NCBI GenBank assembly: GCA_022452285.1
Contig: JAKUNG010000002.1
Coordinates: 206,576-270,575 of the forward strand
Direction: 5' to 3'
Source of the DNA: Terriglobia bacterium
GTDB taxonomy: Bacteria > Acidobacteriota > Terriglobia > Versatilivoradales > Versatilivoraceae
DNA length: 64,000 bases
Below the pieces are notes generated by a model. It did no database searches. It was not told the origin of the DNA and saw nothing but the letters and a program-made list of their open reading frames with translations. The translations under genes were made by a program, and so were the position numbers. Below, piece after piece: positions 36,530-45,397 of this stretch (positions are counted from its first letter, which is position 1; every line of letters starts with the position of its first letter).

Positions 36530-37930
36530 ATGAGGAGTGAATCTTTTCTTCATTCGGTGGAATCTAATTTTGACCGGGCAGCAACATTGCTTGGTCTTTC
36601 AAGCGATCTGGTTGAAAAAATCAAGATTGCGAACTCGACCTACGTTGTGCGCTTTGGGGTGAGACTTCGGGACGGCCTGCAAACCTTCACTGGGTACCGC
36701 TGCGTCCATTCCGAGCATTTTGAGCCCGTCAAGGGAGGCATTCGTTATGCACCCTATGCCGATCAGGACGAGGTGGAAGCCTTGGCTGCTCTGATGACCT
36801 ACAAATGCGCTCTAATGGAAATTCCTTTTGGTGGGGCAAAGGGCGCGCTGACCATTGATCCAAGGGAATGGGAACCACAGGAACTAGAACAAATCACCCG
36901 TCGCTTCACCCAGGAATTAGCGAAACGTGGCTTGATCAGCCCGTCGCAGAACGTGCCCGCCCCCGATATGGGTACAGGTGAGCGTGAAATGGCCTGGATG
37001 GCGGATGAATACAAGAAACTCAACCCCACTGATTTGAACGCCTGGGCTTGTGTCACTGGCAAGCCGCTGGGCAAAGGTGGCATCGCGGGCCGGACTGAGG
37101 CAACTGGGCGTGGAGTACAATACACGCTACAGGAGTTTTTTCGTCAAGAGCGTGACGTAAAGAAAACCGGCCTCTCCTCAGGACTTGACGGCAAACGAGT
37201 GATCGTTCAAGGACTCGGAAATGTCGGCTACCATGCTGCCCTTTTTCTAAGTCAACATGACGGTTGCCGCATCACCCATATATTGGAAAAAGAGGGTGCG
37301 ATCGTGGACTCCAGAGGTGTAGATATCGCCGCATTGCACGAACACATGAACGAAACAGGTAGTATTGAAGACTATCCTGGCTTTACCAAAAGTGGCATCG
37401 AGATGCTAGAGGCAGAAGCCGACATCCTGATTCCAGCTGCAATGGAAGGCATAATTAACCAAGACAACGCCGCTCGCATTCGGACCCCGCTAATCATCGA
37501 AGCGGCTAATGGTCCGGTTACAGCGGCCGGCGATGCAACCTTAAGAGATCGCGGCGTGGTTATTATTCCTGATTTCTGTGCCAATGCTGGGGGGGTAACA
37601 GTCAGTTATTTTGAATGGATCAAGAACCTGACTCATATTCGCTTTGGTCGAATACAGCGACGCCAGCTAGAAAACCAGTTTGAAGCACTGATTGCAGGTG
37701 TAGAAGCCCTGACCGGCAAACCCTTTCCCGTGGCCCATCGTAATGAGGTGCTTAGTGGGACCACCGAAATCAATCTCGTCCGCTCAGGATTAGAGGACAC
37801 GATGCGCGGAGCATACAGTGCAATCAGCGCAACCTGGAACGAGACAGACAGCGTTCCCGATCTTCGAACCGCAGCGATGATGATCGCAGTTGATCGAGTT
37901 GCCCAGAGTTATATTTCAATTGGGATTTAA
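36530..37930 (+). CDS. gdhA: Glu/Leu/Phe/Val dehydrogenase (glutamate dehydrogenase)
   Basis: 466-residue amino-acid dehydrogenase. The substrate-binding lysines are in KGGIRYAP and LMTYKCALMEIPFGGAKGAL, the catalytic Asp in APDMGTGEREMAWM, and the Rossmann motif is VQGLGNVGYHAA. Glutamate dehydrogenase is the likeliest member. It interconverts glutamate and 2-oxoglutarate plus ammonia. The ATG at 36530 has AGGAT upstream; a GTG four codons earlier is less likely. Codon use is visibly GC-richer (many GCC, CGC, CTG) than its neighbours, a sign of transfer. It lies in the repeat-bounded segment. Confidence 0.92.
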   Translation: MRSESFLHSVESNFDRAATLLGLSSDLVEKIKIANSTYVVRFGVRLRDGLQTFTGYRCVHSEHFEPVKGGIRYAPYADQDEVEALAALMTYKCALMEIPFGGAKGALTIDPREWEPQELEQITRRFTQELAKRGLISPSQNVPAPDMGTGEREMAWMADEYKKLNPTDLNAWACVTGKPLGKGGIAGRTEATGRGVQYTLQEFFRQERDVKKTGLSSGLDGKRVIVQGLGNVGYHAALFLSQHDGCRITHILEKEGAIVDSRGVDIAALHEHMNETGSIEDYPGFTKSGIEMLEAEADILIPAAMEGIINQDNAARIRTPLIIEAANGPVTAAGDATLRDRGVVIIPDFCANAGGVTVSYFEWIKNLTHIRFGRIQRRQLENQFEALIAGVEALTGKPFPVAHRNEVLSGTTEINLVRSGLEDTMRGAYSAISATWNETDSVPDLRTAAMMIAVDRVAQSYISIGI

Positions 37931-37986
37931 CTGGGGCTATCCACTAACAAAAATTTTTAGATTTGGAATTAACGCTAGAATAATAG

Positions 37987-38003
37987 TTTACAACACCCTC
38001 TAC
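37987..38003 (+). repeat. 17-bp direct repeat, left copy
   Basis: TTTACAACACCCTCTAC, identical to 38960-38976. The bases downstream (CCTTTGATT here, CCTTCGATT there) are also similar, so this may be the remains of a longer repeat. Confidence 0.65.
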
Positions 38004-38131
38004 CCAGAAGACCTCATCCCTTTGATTGAAAAAAAATAAAAAAATATTTAGCTTGTTGTAAAATCTAATGAACTTCCAAAAATAAATTAGGTAATGCCAT
38101 GAGGATTCTGAACGACCTCTAAGGAGCAGGT

Positions 38132-38605
38132 GTGAGAACCAGTAACTACCTTAAGATAACAGTCTTGCTTGGTGTTTGGCTTCTTCCTTTTGGAGGTCAG
38201 TATTACGGAGACGCTACAGATCCAGCAGACCCAGTTAGAAACTTAGTTGTTTCACTAATTAATAATTGGTGGGGTATTTTAGCTATATTTTTTGCATGTT
38301 TTCTGTTGATTCCAACAGTAATACTCCGTTATGTCTTTCCTGCCAAACGCAACCTAAAGCGGAGTATGTTAGAAGTGTTTATAACGGCAGCCTTCTTTCA
38401 ATGGTTTTTAACAACCATACAAGTCACGACTCTTTCCGCGATCTATCAAGATTATATAGGAATAGTTTTTCCTCTTGATGAGGAGCTTATATCGCTGTCG
38501 GACATCAGGTATTCCTACATGGTTCGTGTAGGTGGCGCTTTATCGATACTTCTTGGTGCGATAATTTGGACTCGCGGAAAGCTACCTCCAAAAGAAAAAC
38601 CATGA
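38132..38605 (+). CDS. Small four-helix membrane protein, unknown function
   Basis: 157 residues starting at GTG with AAGGAG 5-10 bases upstream. Hydrophobic segments at about 8-25, 48-70, 80-105 and 133-148; one GGQYYGDATDPADP loop follows the first helix. No family recognised. It lies at the right edge of the segment between the direct repeats, 29 bases before the right copy. Function unknown. Confidence 0.65.
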   Translation: MRTSNYLKITVLLGVWLLPFGGQYYGDATDPADPVRNLVVSLINNWWGILAIFFACFLLIPTVILRYVFPAKRNLKRSMLEVFITAAFFQWFLTTIQVTTLSAIYQDYIGIVFPLDEELISLSDIRYSYMVRVGGALSILLGAIIWTRGKLPPKEKP

Positions 38606-38633
38606 AAGTAGATCTGTACACCAAGATAGTCCT

Positions 38634-38772
38634 AATAGGAAAACCTGCTCTATCCGTCTTATTTGTTCTCTGAGATTCATACAACATCATTGCTTAACTA
38701 ACAACTGTCTATCTCTCCCCTGGTTTCACTTGTTCCAATCATCCAAACAATTAAAAAAAACTTGCAGACACA
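38634..38772 (+). repeat. 139-bp direct repeat, right copy
   Basis: Same orientation as the copy at 34168-34306. Differences are three single bases: one C for T in the CTCTCC region, C for A after CTTGTT, and C for A at the end of the A-tract. Almost no divergence, so the duplication is recent or the copies exchange by recombination. Confidence 0.9.
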
Positions 38773-38959
38773 CTAGTAATTGTCAAGTCTGGCTGAGCCA
38801 GGATTGTTTCTGCTGGAGTTAACAACAAAAAAACAGAGCAGGAAGGAGATTATTAGTTAGAATCTAAGTGTAGAAAATAGGGATAGCAAGGATTATCTAG
38901 CCCTAATTTTTATTTTAGAATTGCAGTTTTAGAATTTTCAACAAACATCCTAATCATAT

Positions 38960-38976
38960 TTTACAACACCCTCTAC
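38960..38976 (+). repeat. 17-bp direct repeat, right copy
   Basis: TTTACAACACCCTCTAC, identical to 37987-38003; located 188 bases beyond the right 139-bp repeat. Confidence 0.65.
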
Positions 38977-39172
38977 TAAAGAAAATTAATGCCTTCGATT
39001 TAATAAAATAGTTTAAGTCCTTGAGTGGCAGGTATTCCTGTAGCTCTCTTCTTATAGAGGAGTGAGCCTCCAAAACAAAAGTACTTAGACAAATATTCTT
39101 AAAACAGAAACACAATTCAATTTATTCCAAATAATAAATCATTATGTAAGATCGAAATAATTTTTCAAAACC

Positions 39173-40762
39173 TTAATTTGACAACCTTTTGAGTAAATTA
39201 TGCGTAATACATTCAACAGCTTTATCATGCCCTCGAAGTCCATTAGTCCACTCAGTACAGCCCGTTGTAAATACTGTGCCTCCACGTTCATACAACCCCA
39301 TTACGGCTGCCCCAGGTTCATAGGCTGGTATTGTTGCATTCTCACCATATAAGGCTTCATTAGCCAGCTGAACTGAATCATCAGCTTCAGAAAGCGCTGC
39401 TGGTGCCGTTGCAAGAATTTCAAAATTCTTAGGGGTCCCGTCAAAACCCGTAGGAATTGGCAATCCTTTTTCTATCTTAAAGTCACAACCATCACATTCA
39501 TAACCCACAATTCGGTGTTTGCCACCCAATTGATCTCCCTGTCTTAAACCCGTTCCCTCAAATATCCAGTGATCTGACCGGTGAACCGTATAACAGCCAT
39601 CAGCATCACGATATTGATCAAAAAAATCGTAGTAACCTCCTCGAGAAAAACTGACTCCCGTCAAGTAGTTTTCTGGGCGATTAACCAAGTGGTGACACCA
39701 AAGGGTTGTTAAAAGATTCGAATTACTAGATCCATAATATGGATCTTTCTTAGGATCTTTCCAACAAACCAAAGCACGACCATTATCTTCACTGCGAACC
39801 TGCCACCAAAGATTATTTCCACTGAAAAAAATTAAGTTGCCTCCCTGCTCTACATAGTTCTCAATATGGTCACGCATGGGTGCTGACCAATACTCATCAT
39901 GTCCCACACTTAAAACCAATTTGTAGTGTTTTAGGATTTCTGGATTAAATTCAAGATCAGTGTTGACCGCATAATCAATCTCATATCCTTCTTGTTCAGC
40001 CCAAAAAACAAAGGGATACTCCCAGTTACGCCACCCACTCTCCCAAGACGTAAAACCGTCATAGACCTTAATTATCTTGTTTTCCAACTTAAGGACATAT
40101 GTGGTACCTGGTATTACCAAATACCAACGGGAACCTAACTGTGAAATTTGGATAAAACTATGGGGCGAAACATTAATGCCCACTTTAAGAAAATTATCGC
40201 GTAAAGCATCAGAAATTTCTCTTTGATTAAGGGTTTCGGAAAAGTTGCCATCTAGATTGAATAGATAAATCCCATCCTCAAGAAAGCCGGCATAAGGGCG
40301 ATCAAAGGAAACTCGATGGGTAGGCCCATCAGGTCCGCTATAAAGTGTATATCCTCCCCAACTATTATATGCATTGTCTGTATTAGTGGTTCGTTGAAGA
40401 AGGATTTTAGCCTTTTTTCCAGGACGAGCAGCACGAACTACAAAGGCAATTTCACCGGTTATAGTTTGGTTACTTCCTTCTCCCTTAAGAATTACATTGT
40501 AATAACCAGAATTCCACTGGGAAGAAACACTAACCCTACAGGCAGGAGGCCAATCACAGCCATAGCTTGATGCTTGAACAGGTATAGGATGAGCGACACC
40601 TGTTAGGCCTTTCTTTTCCCACACTATTTCCCGAGACATTCCTACTCTTCCAATTTCGATACTGTACTTTGACATGTTGGTTGAAACATGAAGAGTAATA
40701 TCTCCTCCTGCAGGAACACTTAACTGATCTGCATAGCCTTCAATAAATAATCGCTCTGCCAT
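39173..40762 (-). CDS. N,N-dimethylformamidase beta-subunit-like protein
   Basis: 529 residues resembling the large (beta) subunit of N,N-dimethylformamidase. The middle holds HDEYWSAPMRDHIE and GGNLIFFSGNN, which are hallmarks of the C-terminal DMFase-like domain, and the end reads GGTVFTTGCTEWTNGL. The N-terminal 140 residues form a beta-sandwich (ITLHVSTNMSKYSIEI). No small alpha subunit gene is adjacent. DMFase uses a mononuclear iron with Tyr, Tyr and Glu ligands, which cannot be confirmed here by reading. The ATG at 40762 is preferred to a GTG nine codons upstream. It lies 53 bases downstream of the M24 gene, so the two are probably co-transcribed. Confidence 0.75.
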   Translation of the reverse strand: MAERLFIEGYADQLSVPAGGDITLHVSTNMSKYSIEIGRVGMSREIVWEKKGLTGVAHPIPVQASSYGCDWPPACRVSVSSQWNSGYYNVILKGEGSNQTITGEIAFVVRAARPGKKAKILLQRTTNTDNAYNSWGGYTLYSGPDGPTHRVSFDRPYAGFLEDGIYLFNLDGNFSETLNQREISDALRDNFLKVGINVSPHSFIQISQLGSRWYLVIPGTTYVLKLENKIIKVYDGFTSWESGWRNWEYPFVFWAEQEGYEIDYAVNTDLEFNPEILKHYKLVLSVGHDEYWSAPMRDHIENYVEQGGNLIFFSGNNLWWQVRSEDNGRALVCWKDPKKDPYYGSSNSNLLTTLWCHHLVNRPENYLTGVSFSRGGYYDFFDQYRDADGCYTVHRSDHWIFEGTGLRQGDQLGGKHRIVGYECDGCDFKIEKGLPIPTGFDGTPKNFEILATAPAALSEADDSVQLANEALYGENATIPAYEPGAAVMGLYERGGTVFTTGCTEWTNGLRGHDKAVECITHNLLKRLSN

Positions 40763-40815
40763 TTCCACCGGTTTCCTTAATAAGATCACCTAATCAGTTA
40801 TACAACTAAAGAATG

Positions 40816-42042
40816 CTATGCGCCTGCTAGAAATGGAGTCCGTTGAAATCCCATCAGCAGTTCAGGACCATCTTCACTGATATGACAAACATCACCCAAA
40901 GGAACTACCATTTTCCCGGTCTTGGGCATGCCAAATACCGCATGCATAACTGCAGTCATTCCAGAGGCCAGAGGCATTTCATTAGTATCATCAAAAGGCA
41001 CCGGTTGTTCACTGTAATCCATACCGATGCCATGCCCAATCCGCCCTCCTAAAAGTTCCAATCCATGGGGCGCAACGTGTTCACGAATGACTTGCCCAAG
41101 CTTGGCAATCGGCAATCCTGGCTTCATAATATCCAGGGCCTTATCATGGGCTTCTCTAGTTACTGAACATAATTTATTTAGATCATCACAAGGTCGTCCT
41201 AAAGTTCCAGTTCTTTGCCCATGACACCAGTATCCTTTATAAACGACATATGAACAGCTAGCCATTAAATCACCGTTATTGAGGACTCTTTCGTGAGGTT
41301 TAATGTCCAACCGGGTATTGTTCCAATCGGGAGGAGGTCCCGAAGCCATCCAATACTTTGCGTGATCTGCACCTTCTTTTCTTACTACTTGCTCCATCTC
41401 AGCAATGATCTCAATGCCTTTCATCCCAGGTTTAGCGATTTCGATCATTTTCTGATATCCCATGTCACTCAGTTCAGCAGCACGCCGCATGATTTCAACT
41501 TCAGCAACACTTTTTTTAGAGCGGAGCCTAGCTATCACATCATCAGCTTGCTTAAGCCGGCTTCCTAACTGCTGAGCAAGATTCTTATAAAAAGGATGTG
41601 GCATGGTATTGATTCCGACCACACCAATGTCCTCTTGAGAAAGTCCATTTTCTTCAAGAATAGCCAACGCTTGACCAGCAAAATCACTGGGTCCTTGGTC
41701 TGGGGAGTTTGATCGGTGTCCTGCAACAGCATTAGGATCTACAGCATCCACAAGTCGCATGTCTTCAATTGGTGAAACTTCTGCCGCCTGTTCAAACATA
41801 AATTGCATGCCAGAGGCCAAGAGAACTGGTGCTCCTTCACGGGGAACTACCACAACAGTTTCTACAATTCGGTCATCATTAGCCCAGCCAGATAAGTAGG
41901 ACACATGACCAGTTTGTGCCCATTTATGCTCACGAGCTGGTGAGTAAACCATTAAAGCTCCTAAATGGCGCTCTTCCAGAAAACTTCTAACCTGTTGATA
42001 GCGATCTTCAAACTCCTTCCTGGAAATCAACTGTTCTTTCAT
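40816..42042 (-). CDS. M24 (pita-bread) protein lacking metal ligands, creatinase-like
   Basis: 408 residues with the creatinase N-terminal domain (about 1-165) and the pita-bread fold. In M24 metallopeptidases the five ligands include Asp-Asp in a GDxxxxDxG...D pattern; here that region reads GDLMASCSYVVYKGYWCHG, with Ser and His where the Asps should be. The His-containing GRIGHGIGMDY is kept. The pattern fits metal-free creatinase-type (amidinohydrolase) members rather than an aminopeptidase. AGGAGG lies 7 bases before the ATG. It is downstream of alanine dehydrogenase and upstream of the DMFase-like gene, so a nitrogenous-compound catabolic operon is plausible. Confidence 0.78.
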   Translation of the reverse strand: MKEQLISRKEFEDRYQQVRSFLEERHLGALMVYSPAREHKWAQTGHVSYLSGWANDDRIVETVVVVPREGAPVLLASGMQFMFEQAAEVSPIEDMRLVDAVDPNAVAGHRSNSPDQGPSDFAGQALAILEENGLSQEDIGVVGINTMPHPFYKNLAQQLGSRLKQADDVIARLRSKKSVAEVEIMRRAAELSDMGYQKMIEIAKPGMKGIEIIAEMEQVVRKEGADHAKYWMASGPPPDWNNTRLDIKPHERVLNNGDLMASCSYVVYKGYWCHGQRTGTLGRPCDDLNKLCSVTREAHDKALDIMKPGLPIAKLGQVIREHVAPHGLELLGGRIGHGIGMDYSEQPVPFDDTNEMPLASGMTAVMHAVFGMPKTGKMVVPLGDVCHISEDGPELLMGFQRTPFLAGA

Positions 42043-42188
42043 TAATAACCTCCTATTTTAAATGACGATGAGCTGGAAGAAAGTCTCGTTACACTATCTT
42101 CAGAGATATTTAATTGCTCTTAAACCCGCAAAAGCAGAATTAACAACCTCAGTCTTTTGATGAGTCTTTTACCAGAAAAATTTCAATG

Positions 42189-43304
42189 TTAAGAAATTAA
42201 ATTCTTAAGGGGCTGGTACGGTAACGAAAGAGACCTGGCCATCGGTTCGCATGTTACATGGCCCCGAAATAAATTCACACCCAGAGCTAAAGTCTTATCT
42301 TGAGCTAGAGCCTTGTCAAGACCCACATTAGCAATTTTGGTTGCATAATTTATAGTTGTATTGGTAAGAGAAAAAGTAGAAGTCTGGGCTACTGCCCCCG
42401 GCATATTTGTAACGCCGTAATGAACAACTCCATGCTTTATAAATGTAGGGTTATCATGGTTCGTTGGTTCCATTGTCTCAATACAACCTCCTTGATCAAC
42501 TGCAACGTCCACAATCACCGAACCTTCTTCCATCTGAGCTACAATATCTTCCTGGACTAATTGAGGGGCTCTAGCTCCTGGGATTAGAACTGCACCTATA
42601 ACAAGATCTGCCTTACTGACTGACTGACGAATAGTTTCTGAATCCGAGTACAAAGTATTCACTCGTCCAGGAAAAATATCATCAACGGAATTTAAAGTGT
42701 GTAGGTTAATATCTAAAATTTCAACTTCAGCCCCTAGACCTACTGCCATTTTACAGGCATTAATACCCACTACACCTGCTCCAATAATTGTTACCCTTCC
42801 GCGTCTTACACCTGGAACTCCTGCCAGCAGAATCCCTTTTCCACCATTCTCTTTTTCCAGAGTCCCAGCCCCAACTTGAATCGACATTCTACCTGCTACT
42901 TCACTCATTGGTCTCAATAATGGTAGGGACCCATCCGGTTGTTGAATAGTCTCATAGGCTACAGCAATACATTTGGACTCAAGAAGTTGCTGAGTTAGTC
43001 TGGGATTAGCTGCTAAATGCAAATAGGCATAGATAATTTGATTTTCTTGAATTAATTCTATTTCGGATTCATCCGGTTCCTTAACCTTAACAATTAGTTT
43101 GGAACGCCCATAGATTTCCTCAGCATTGGCAACAATTTGAGCTCCAGCTTGATGATATGATTGATCATTTAATCCACTTCCTATACCGGCACCTTGTTGA
43201 ACAAGGACTTGGTGTCCACTTTCAACTAGTTTTACAACACCAGCTGGCACAACTCCAACCCGATACTCTCTCACTTTCACTTCTTTTGGAATTCCTATTA
43301 TCAA
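42189..43304 (-). CDS. ald: Alanine dehydrogenase
   Basis: 371 residues, normal for Ald. It begins [17 protein letters not shown], has the catalytic Lys in KVKEPDE and His in [10 protein letters not shown], and the NAD motif GAGVVG. The C-terminal third contains [17 protein letters not shown], the family signature. It converts L-alanine to pyruvate and ammonia reversibly. The start is TTG: GAAAGGAT ends seven bases upstream, and no other start codon makes the family-typical N-terminus. Probably first in an operon with the M24 and DMFase-like genes. Confidence 0.93.
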   Translation of the reverse strand: MIIGIPKEVKVREYRVGVVPAGVVKLVESGHQVLVQQGAGIGSGLNDQSYHQAGAQIVANAEEIYGRSKLIVKVKEPDESEIELIQENQIIYAYLHLAANPRLTQQLLESKCIAVAYETIQQPDGSLPLLRPMSEVAGRMSIQVGAGTLEKENGGKGILLAGVPGVRRGRVTIIGAGVVGINACKMAVGLGAEVEILDINLHTLNSVDDIFPGRVNTLYSDSETIRQSVSKADLVIGAVLIPGARAPQLVQEDIVAQMEEGSVIVDVAVDQGGCIETMEPTNHDNPTFIKHGVVHYGVTNMPGAVAQTSTFSLTNTTINYATKIANVGLDKALAQDKTLALGVNLFRGHVTCEPMARSLSLPYQPLKNLIS

Positions 43305-43619
43305 AGAAACATCCTTTCAAAAAATTATTTTTGTGACTCTGCCAAAATATCCCTTTTATTTTTTCCTCTAAATATACGTCCCTGTGGCAATGATATTTAT
43401 ATCCTTAACGTCTCCCCAATCTAAAGAGTATAGGGTTTATTTTCTCATACCCCCTATTTATTGCAAGAGTGCTAATCAAACACCAATACTGAGTCAATCT
43501 TGCTGATAAATAATTTCTGCTATAAACTACTTCATCCAGCAACTTTTCTATCAATCAAGGAGTCTACCTATCTTATTTTTTGATAGTGATATTTTCATTA
43601 AGTGACTTAAGGAAAATCC
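43305..43619. other. Intergenic region between divergent genes
   Basis: 315 AT-rich bases between alanine dehydrogenase (minus) and a PhyH gene (plus). The AAAGGA ribosome site for the TTG start of ald lies at the left end. No promoter pair, repeat or RNA was recognised. Confidence 0.4.
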
Positions 43620-44381
43620 ATGAACAAAAGTATTGATGTAACTGAAGTATGGAAGCATCAAGGTTACCTGACTGATCTAACTATTTTCTCTTCCCATGAA
43701 ATTCAAAAATACAGGGAACTTTTCGATGAAATGGAAAAAAGTGAAGGCCAAGAAACTGCTGAAATTGGATTCCATAATCGACATTTTGAAAGTGAATTTA
43801 TTTGGAGGCTATCAACTTCTCCAAAAATATTGGGTCACGTTCAGTCACTGATAGGTTCCAATGTACTTTTACTGGGAACACATTTTTTCTGTAAATATCC
43901 CTCAGATTTACGAGGTGAGAAATTCATAGCCTGGCATCAAGATGTAACTTATTGGGGACTTGAGCCTCCGCTAGCAATTACGGCTTGGCTAGCCATTGAT
44001 GATGTTGATCGGGAAAATGGTTGCATGCGTGTAATCCCAAAATCTCATAAACAAGGTATCCTTCAACACGGCAAATCGGACATTAAAGGGAATCTCTTAA
44101 GTATTAATCAGGAAGTCTCCCCAAATAGTTTCAGCGGGCAACAACCCATTGATCTGACTCTCAAGGCAGGGCAAATGTCAATTCACCATGGATTACTTAT
44201 CCATGGAAGTAACCCTAATACTTCTAATCGACGCCGCTGTGGTTTAGCTATAAGATTCATTCCTTCAAAAGTTAAGCAAATCAAACGAAACTCGCTCGGA
44301 AAGTTTTATAAAGCTATACTCATCAGTGGTGAGGATCATTATCATCACTTTCCCCAGCAGCAGGTTCCATTTTTGAAATAA
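43620..44381 (+). CDS. Phytanoyl-CoA dioxygenase family protein
   Basis: 253-residue Fe(II)/2-oxoglutarate dioxygenase. The HxD is in WHQDVTYWG, followed by a DRENGCMRVIPKSH turn typical of PhyH, a distal His in LLIHGSNPNTS and the 2-oxoglutarate-binding Arg nearby (NRRRCGLAIRF). An SD of AAGGAA lies before the ATG. Closest by pattern to the PhyH group acting on small molecules. Followed by a duplicated-domain protein and then a further convergent PhyH gene. Confidence 0.86.
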   Translation: MNKSIDVTEVWKHQGYLTDLTIFSSHEIQKYRELFDEMEKSEGQETAEIGFHNRHFESEFIWRLSTSPKILGHVQSLIGSNVLLLGTHFFCKYPSDLRGEKFIAWHQDVTYWGLEPPLAITAWLAIDDVDRENGCMRVIPKSHKQGILQHGKSDIKGNLLSINQEVSPNSFSGQQPIDLTLKAGQMSIHHGLLIHGSNPNTSNRRRCGLAIRFIPSKVKQIKRNSLGKFYKAILISGEDHYHHFPQQQVPFLK

Positions 44382-44573
44382 GGGACCTGCGGTTAAAGGA
44401 CTAAGTCATTTTCTTCATTGAGAATTAAAAGGAGTTGCATTAGTGGCATTTTAACTAAGAAAAAGAAAGACTACTGCTCTTAAACTTATTTTGCAGAAAG
44501 TTTCTCTTAACTCACCACTGTTAAAAAGCATGATTAAACTAGTTATTGCCAATAGCCTCTTTCAAACACTTTT

Positions 44574-45347
44574 ATGTCAATAAAACATAAAACTGCAAAA
44601 AAAGATTCCAGTTTAAAGAATGACTCGATTGTTATTCTCTTCAAGGGAGGACGTTTGCCTTCCTGGCATCGTTTGTCGGATCAAAAAAGAAAAAATTATT
44701 CTCAAAAACACGTTAACCTGATGCTTTCAATAAGCCAGAAATACTCCCTTCTGCATATGGAAGGATTTGTTCTACTAAGCCCTCAAATCCATTGGGAACG
44801 TTTCTGGATTATTGAATTCCCTTCCCTTGAAGGTGCTGAAGCATGGATCAAAGCAGAAATGGAACCGCCCTATGGCCGCTATGGATTTTACGAATACTAT
44901 CTCTCAAGACGGAATCCTACAAAAAAATTCAATAATTTTGTTACCCAACCAGAGGGGTTGTTATCCACCGAATCTACATCTGACCCATACCAAATTCCTC
45001 ATCTGAAGGCAGACTATAACTCCACCCTCATTTTAAATTTTCGACGGTGGGTGCCCGGTGCTGATAACATTTCGTCAAAACTACGGGGTGACAAGAGACG
45101 TCAACTACTGCTTCAGTCAATTGCACAACAGCACAATCTAATTCGTCTTGAAAAATTTCAATTGATTGCACCTCAATCAAACTTCCATGAAGTAAACTTA
45201 GTAGAATTCCCAACTATTGAGGCTGCAACATTGTGGATGGAAGCAGAGACTAATCAACCTTATGGCCAGTTTAGACTCCAGATAATGCATCTAGCACATA
45301 GATGGGCCCCTCAATATTTTCAGAATTGGGTGCCAAAAAATCTATAA
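44574..45347 (+). CDS. Duplicated alpha/beta (EthD/DUF1330-like) domain protein
   Basis: 257 residues made of two homologous halves. The first (about 18-115) reads IVILFKGGRLPSWHRL, then HMEGFVLLSP, FWIIEFPSLEGAEAWIKAE and PPYGRYGFYEY; the second (about 148-245) reads TLILNFRRWVPG, RLEKFQLIAP, LVEFPTIEAATLWMEAE and QPYGQFRLQI. The pattern (beta strand, EFPS.E.A..W...E...PYG) is that of dimeric ferredoxin-like EthD/DUF1330/YCII domains, here as an internal dimer. No catalytic residues assigned. No clear ribosome site; the first ATG is used. Flanked by two PhyH genes. Function unknown. Confidence 0.65.
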   Translation: MSIKHKTAKKDSSLKNDSIVILFKGGRLPSWHRLSDQKRKNYSQKHVNLMLSISQKYSLLHMEGFVLLSPQIHWERFWIIEFPSLEGAEAWIKAEMEPPYGRYGFYEYYLSRRNPTKKFNNFVTQPEGLLSTESTSDPYQIPHLKADYNSTLILNFRRWVPGADNISSKLRGDKRRQLLLQSIAQQHNLIRLEKFQLIAPQSNFHEVNLVEFPTIEAATLWMEAETNQPYGQFRLQIMHLAHRWAPQYFQNWVPKNL

Positions 45348-45397
45348 CTATACATAAAAATTACCTAATAGCCTCTAAAAGACAACTTACTCTTAGG

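Larger units (their letters stand above)
38606..39172. other. Intergenic region holding right direct repeat
   Basis: 567 bases. It holds the right 139-bp repeat (38634-38772), a small hairpin CTGGCTGAGCCAG at 38789-38801, and the 17-bp repeat copy at 38960-38976. No gene was recognised. Confidence 0.6.

Noticed and set aside
36799..37125. Minus-strand frames opposite glutamate dehydrogenase
   Set aside because: Antisense frames caused by the GC-richer composition of the dehydrogenase gene; no family resemblance or ribosome site.
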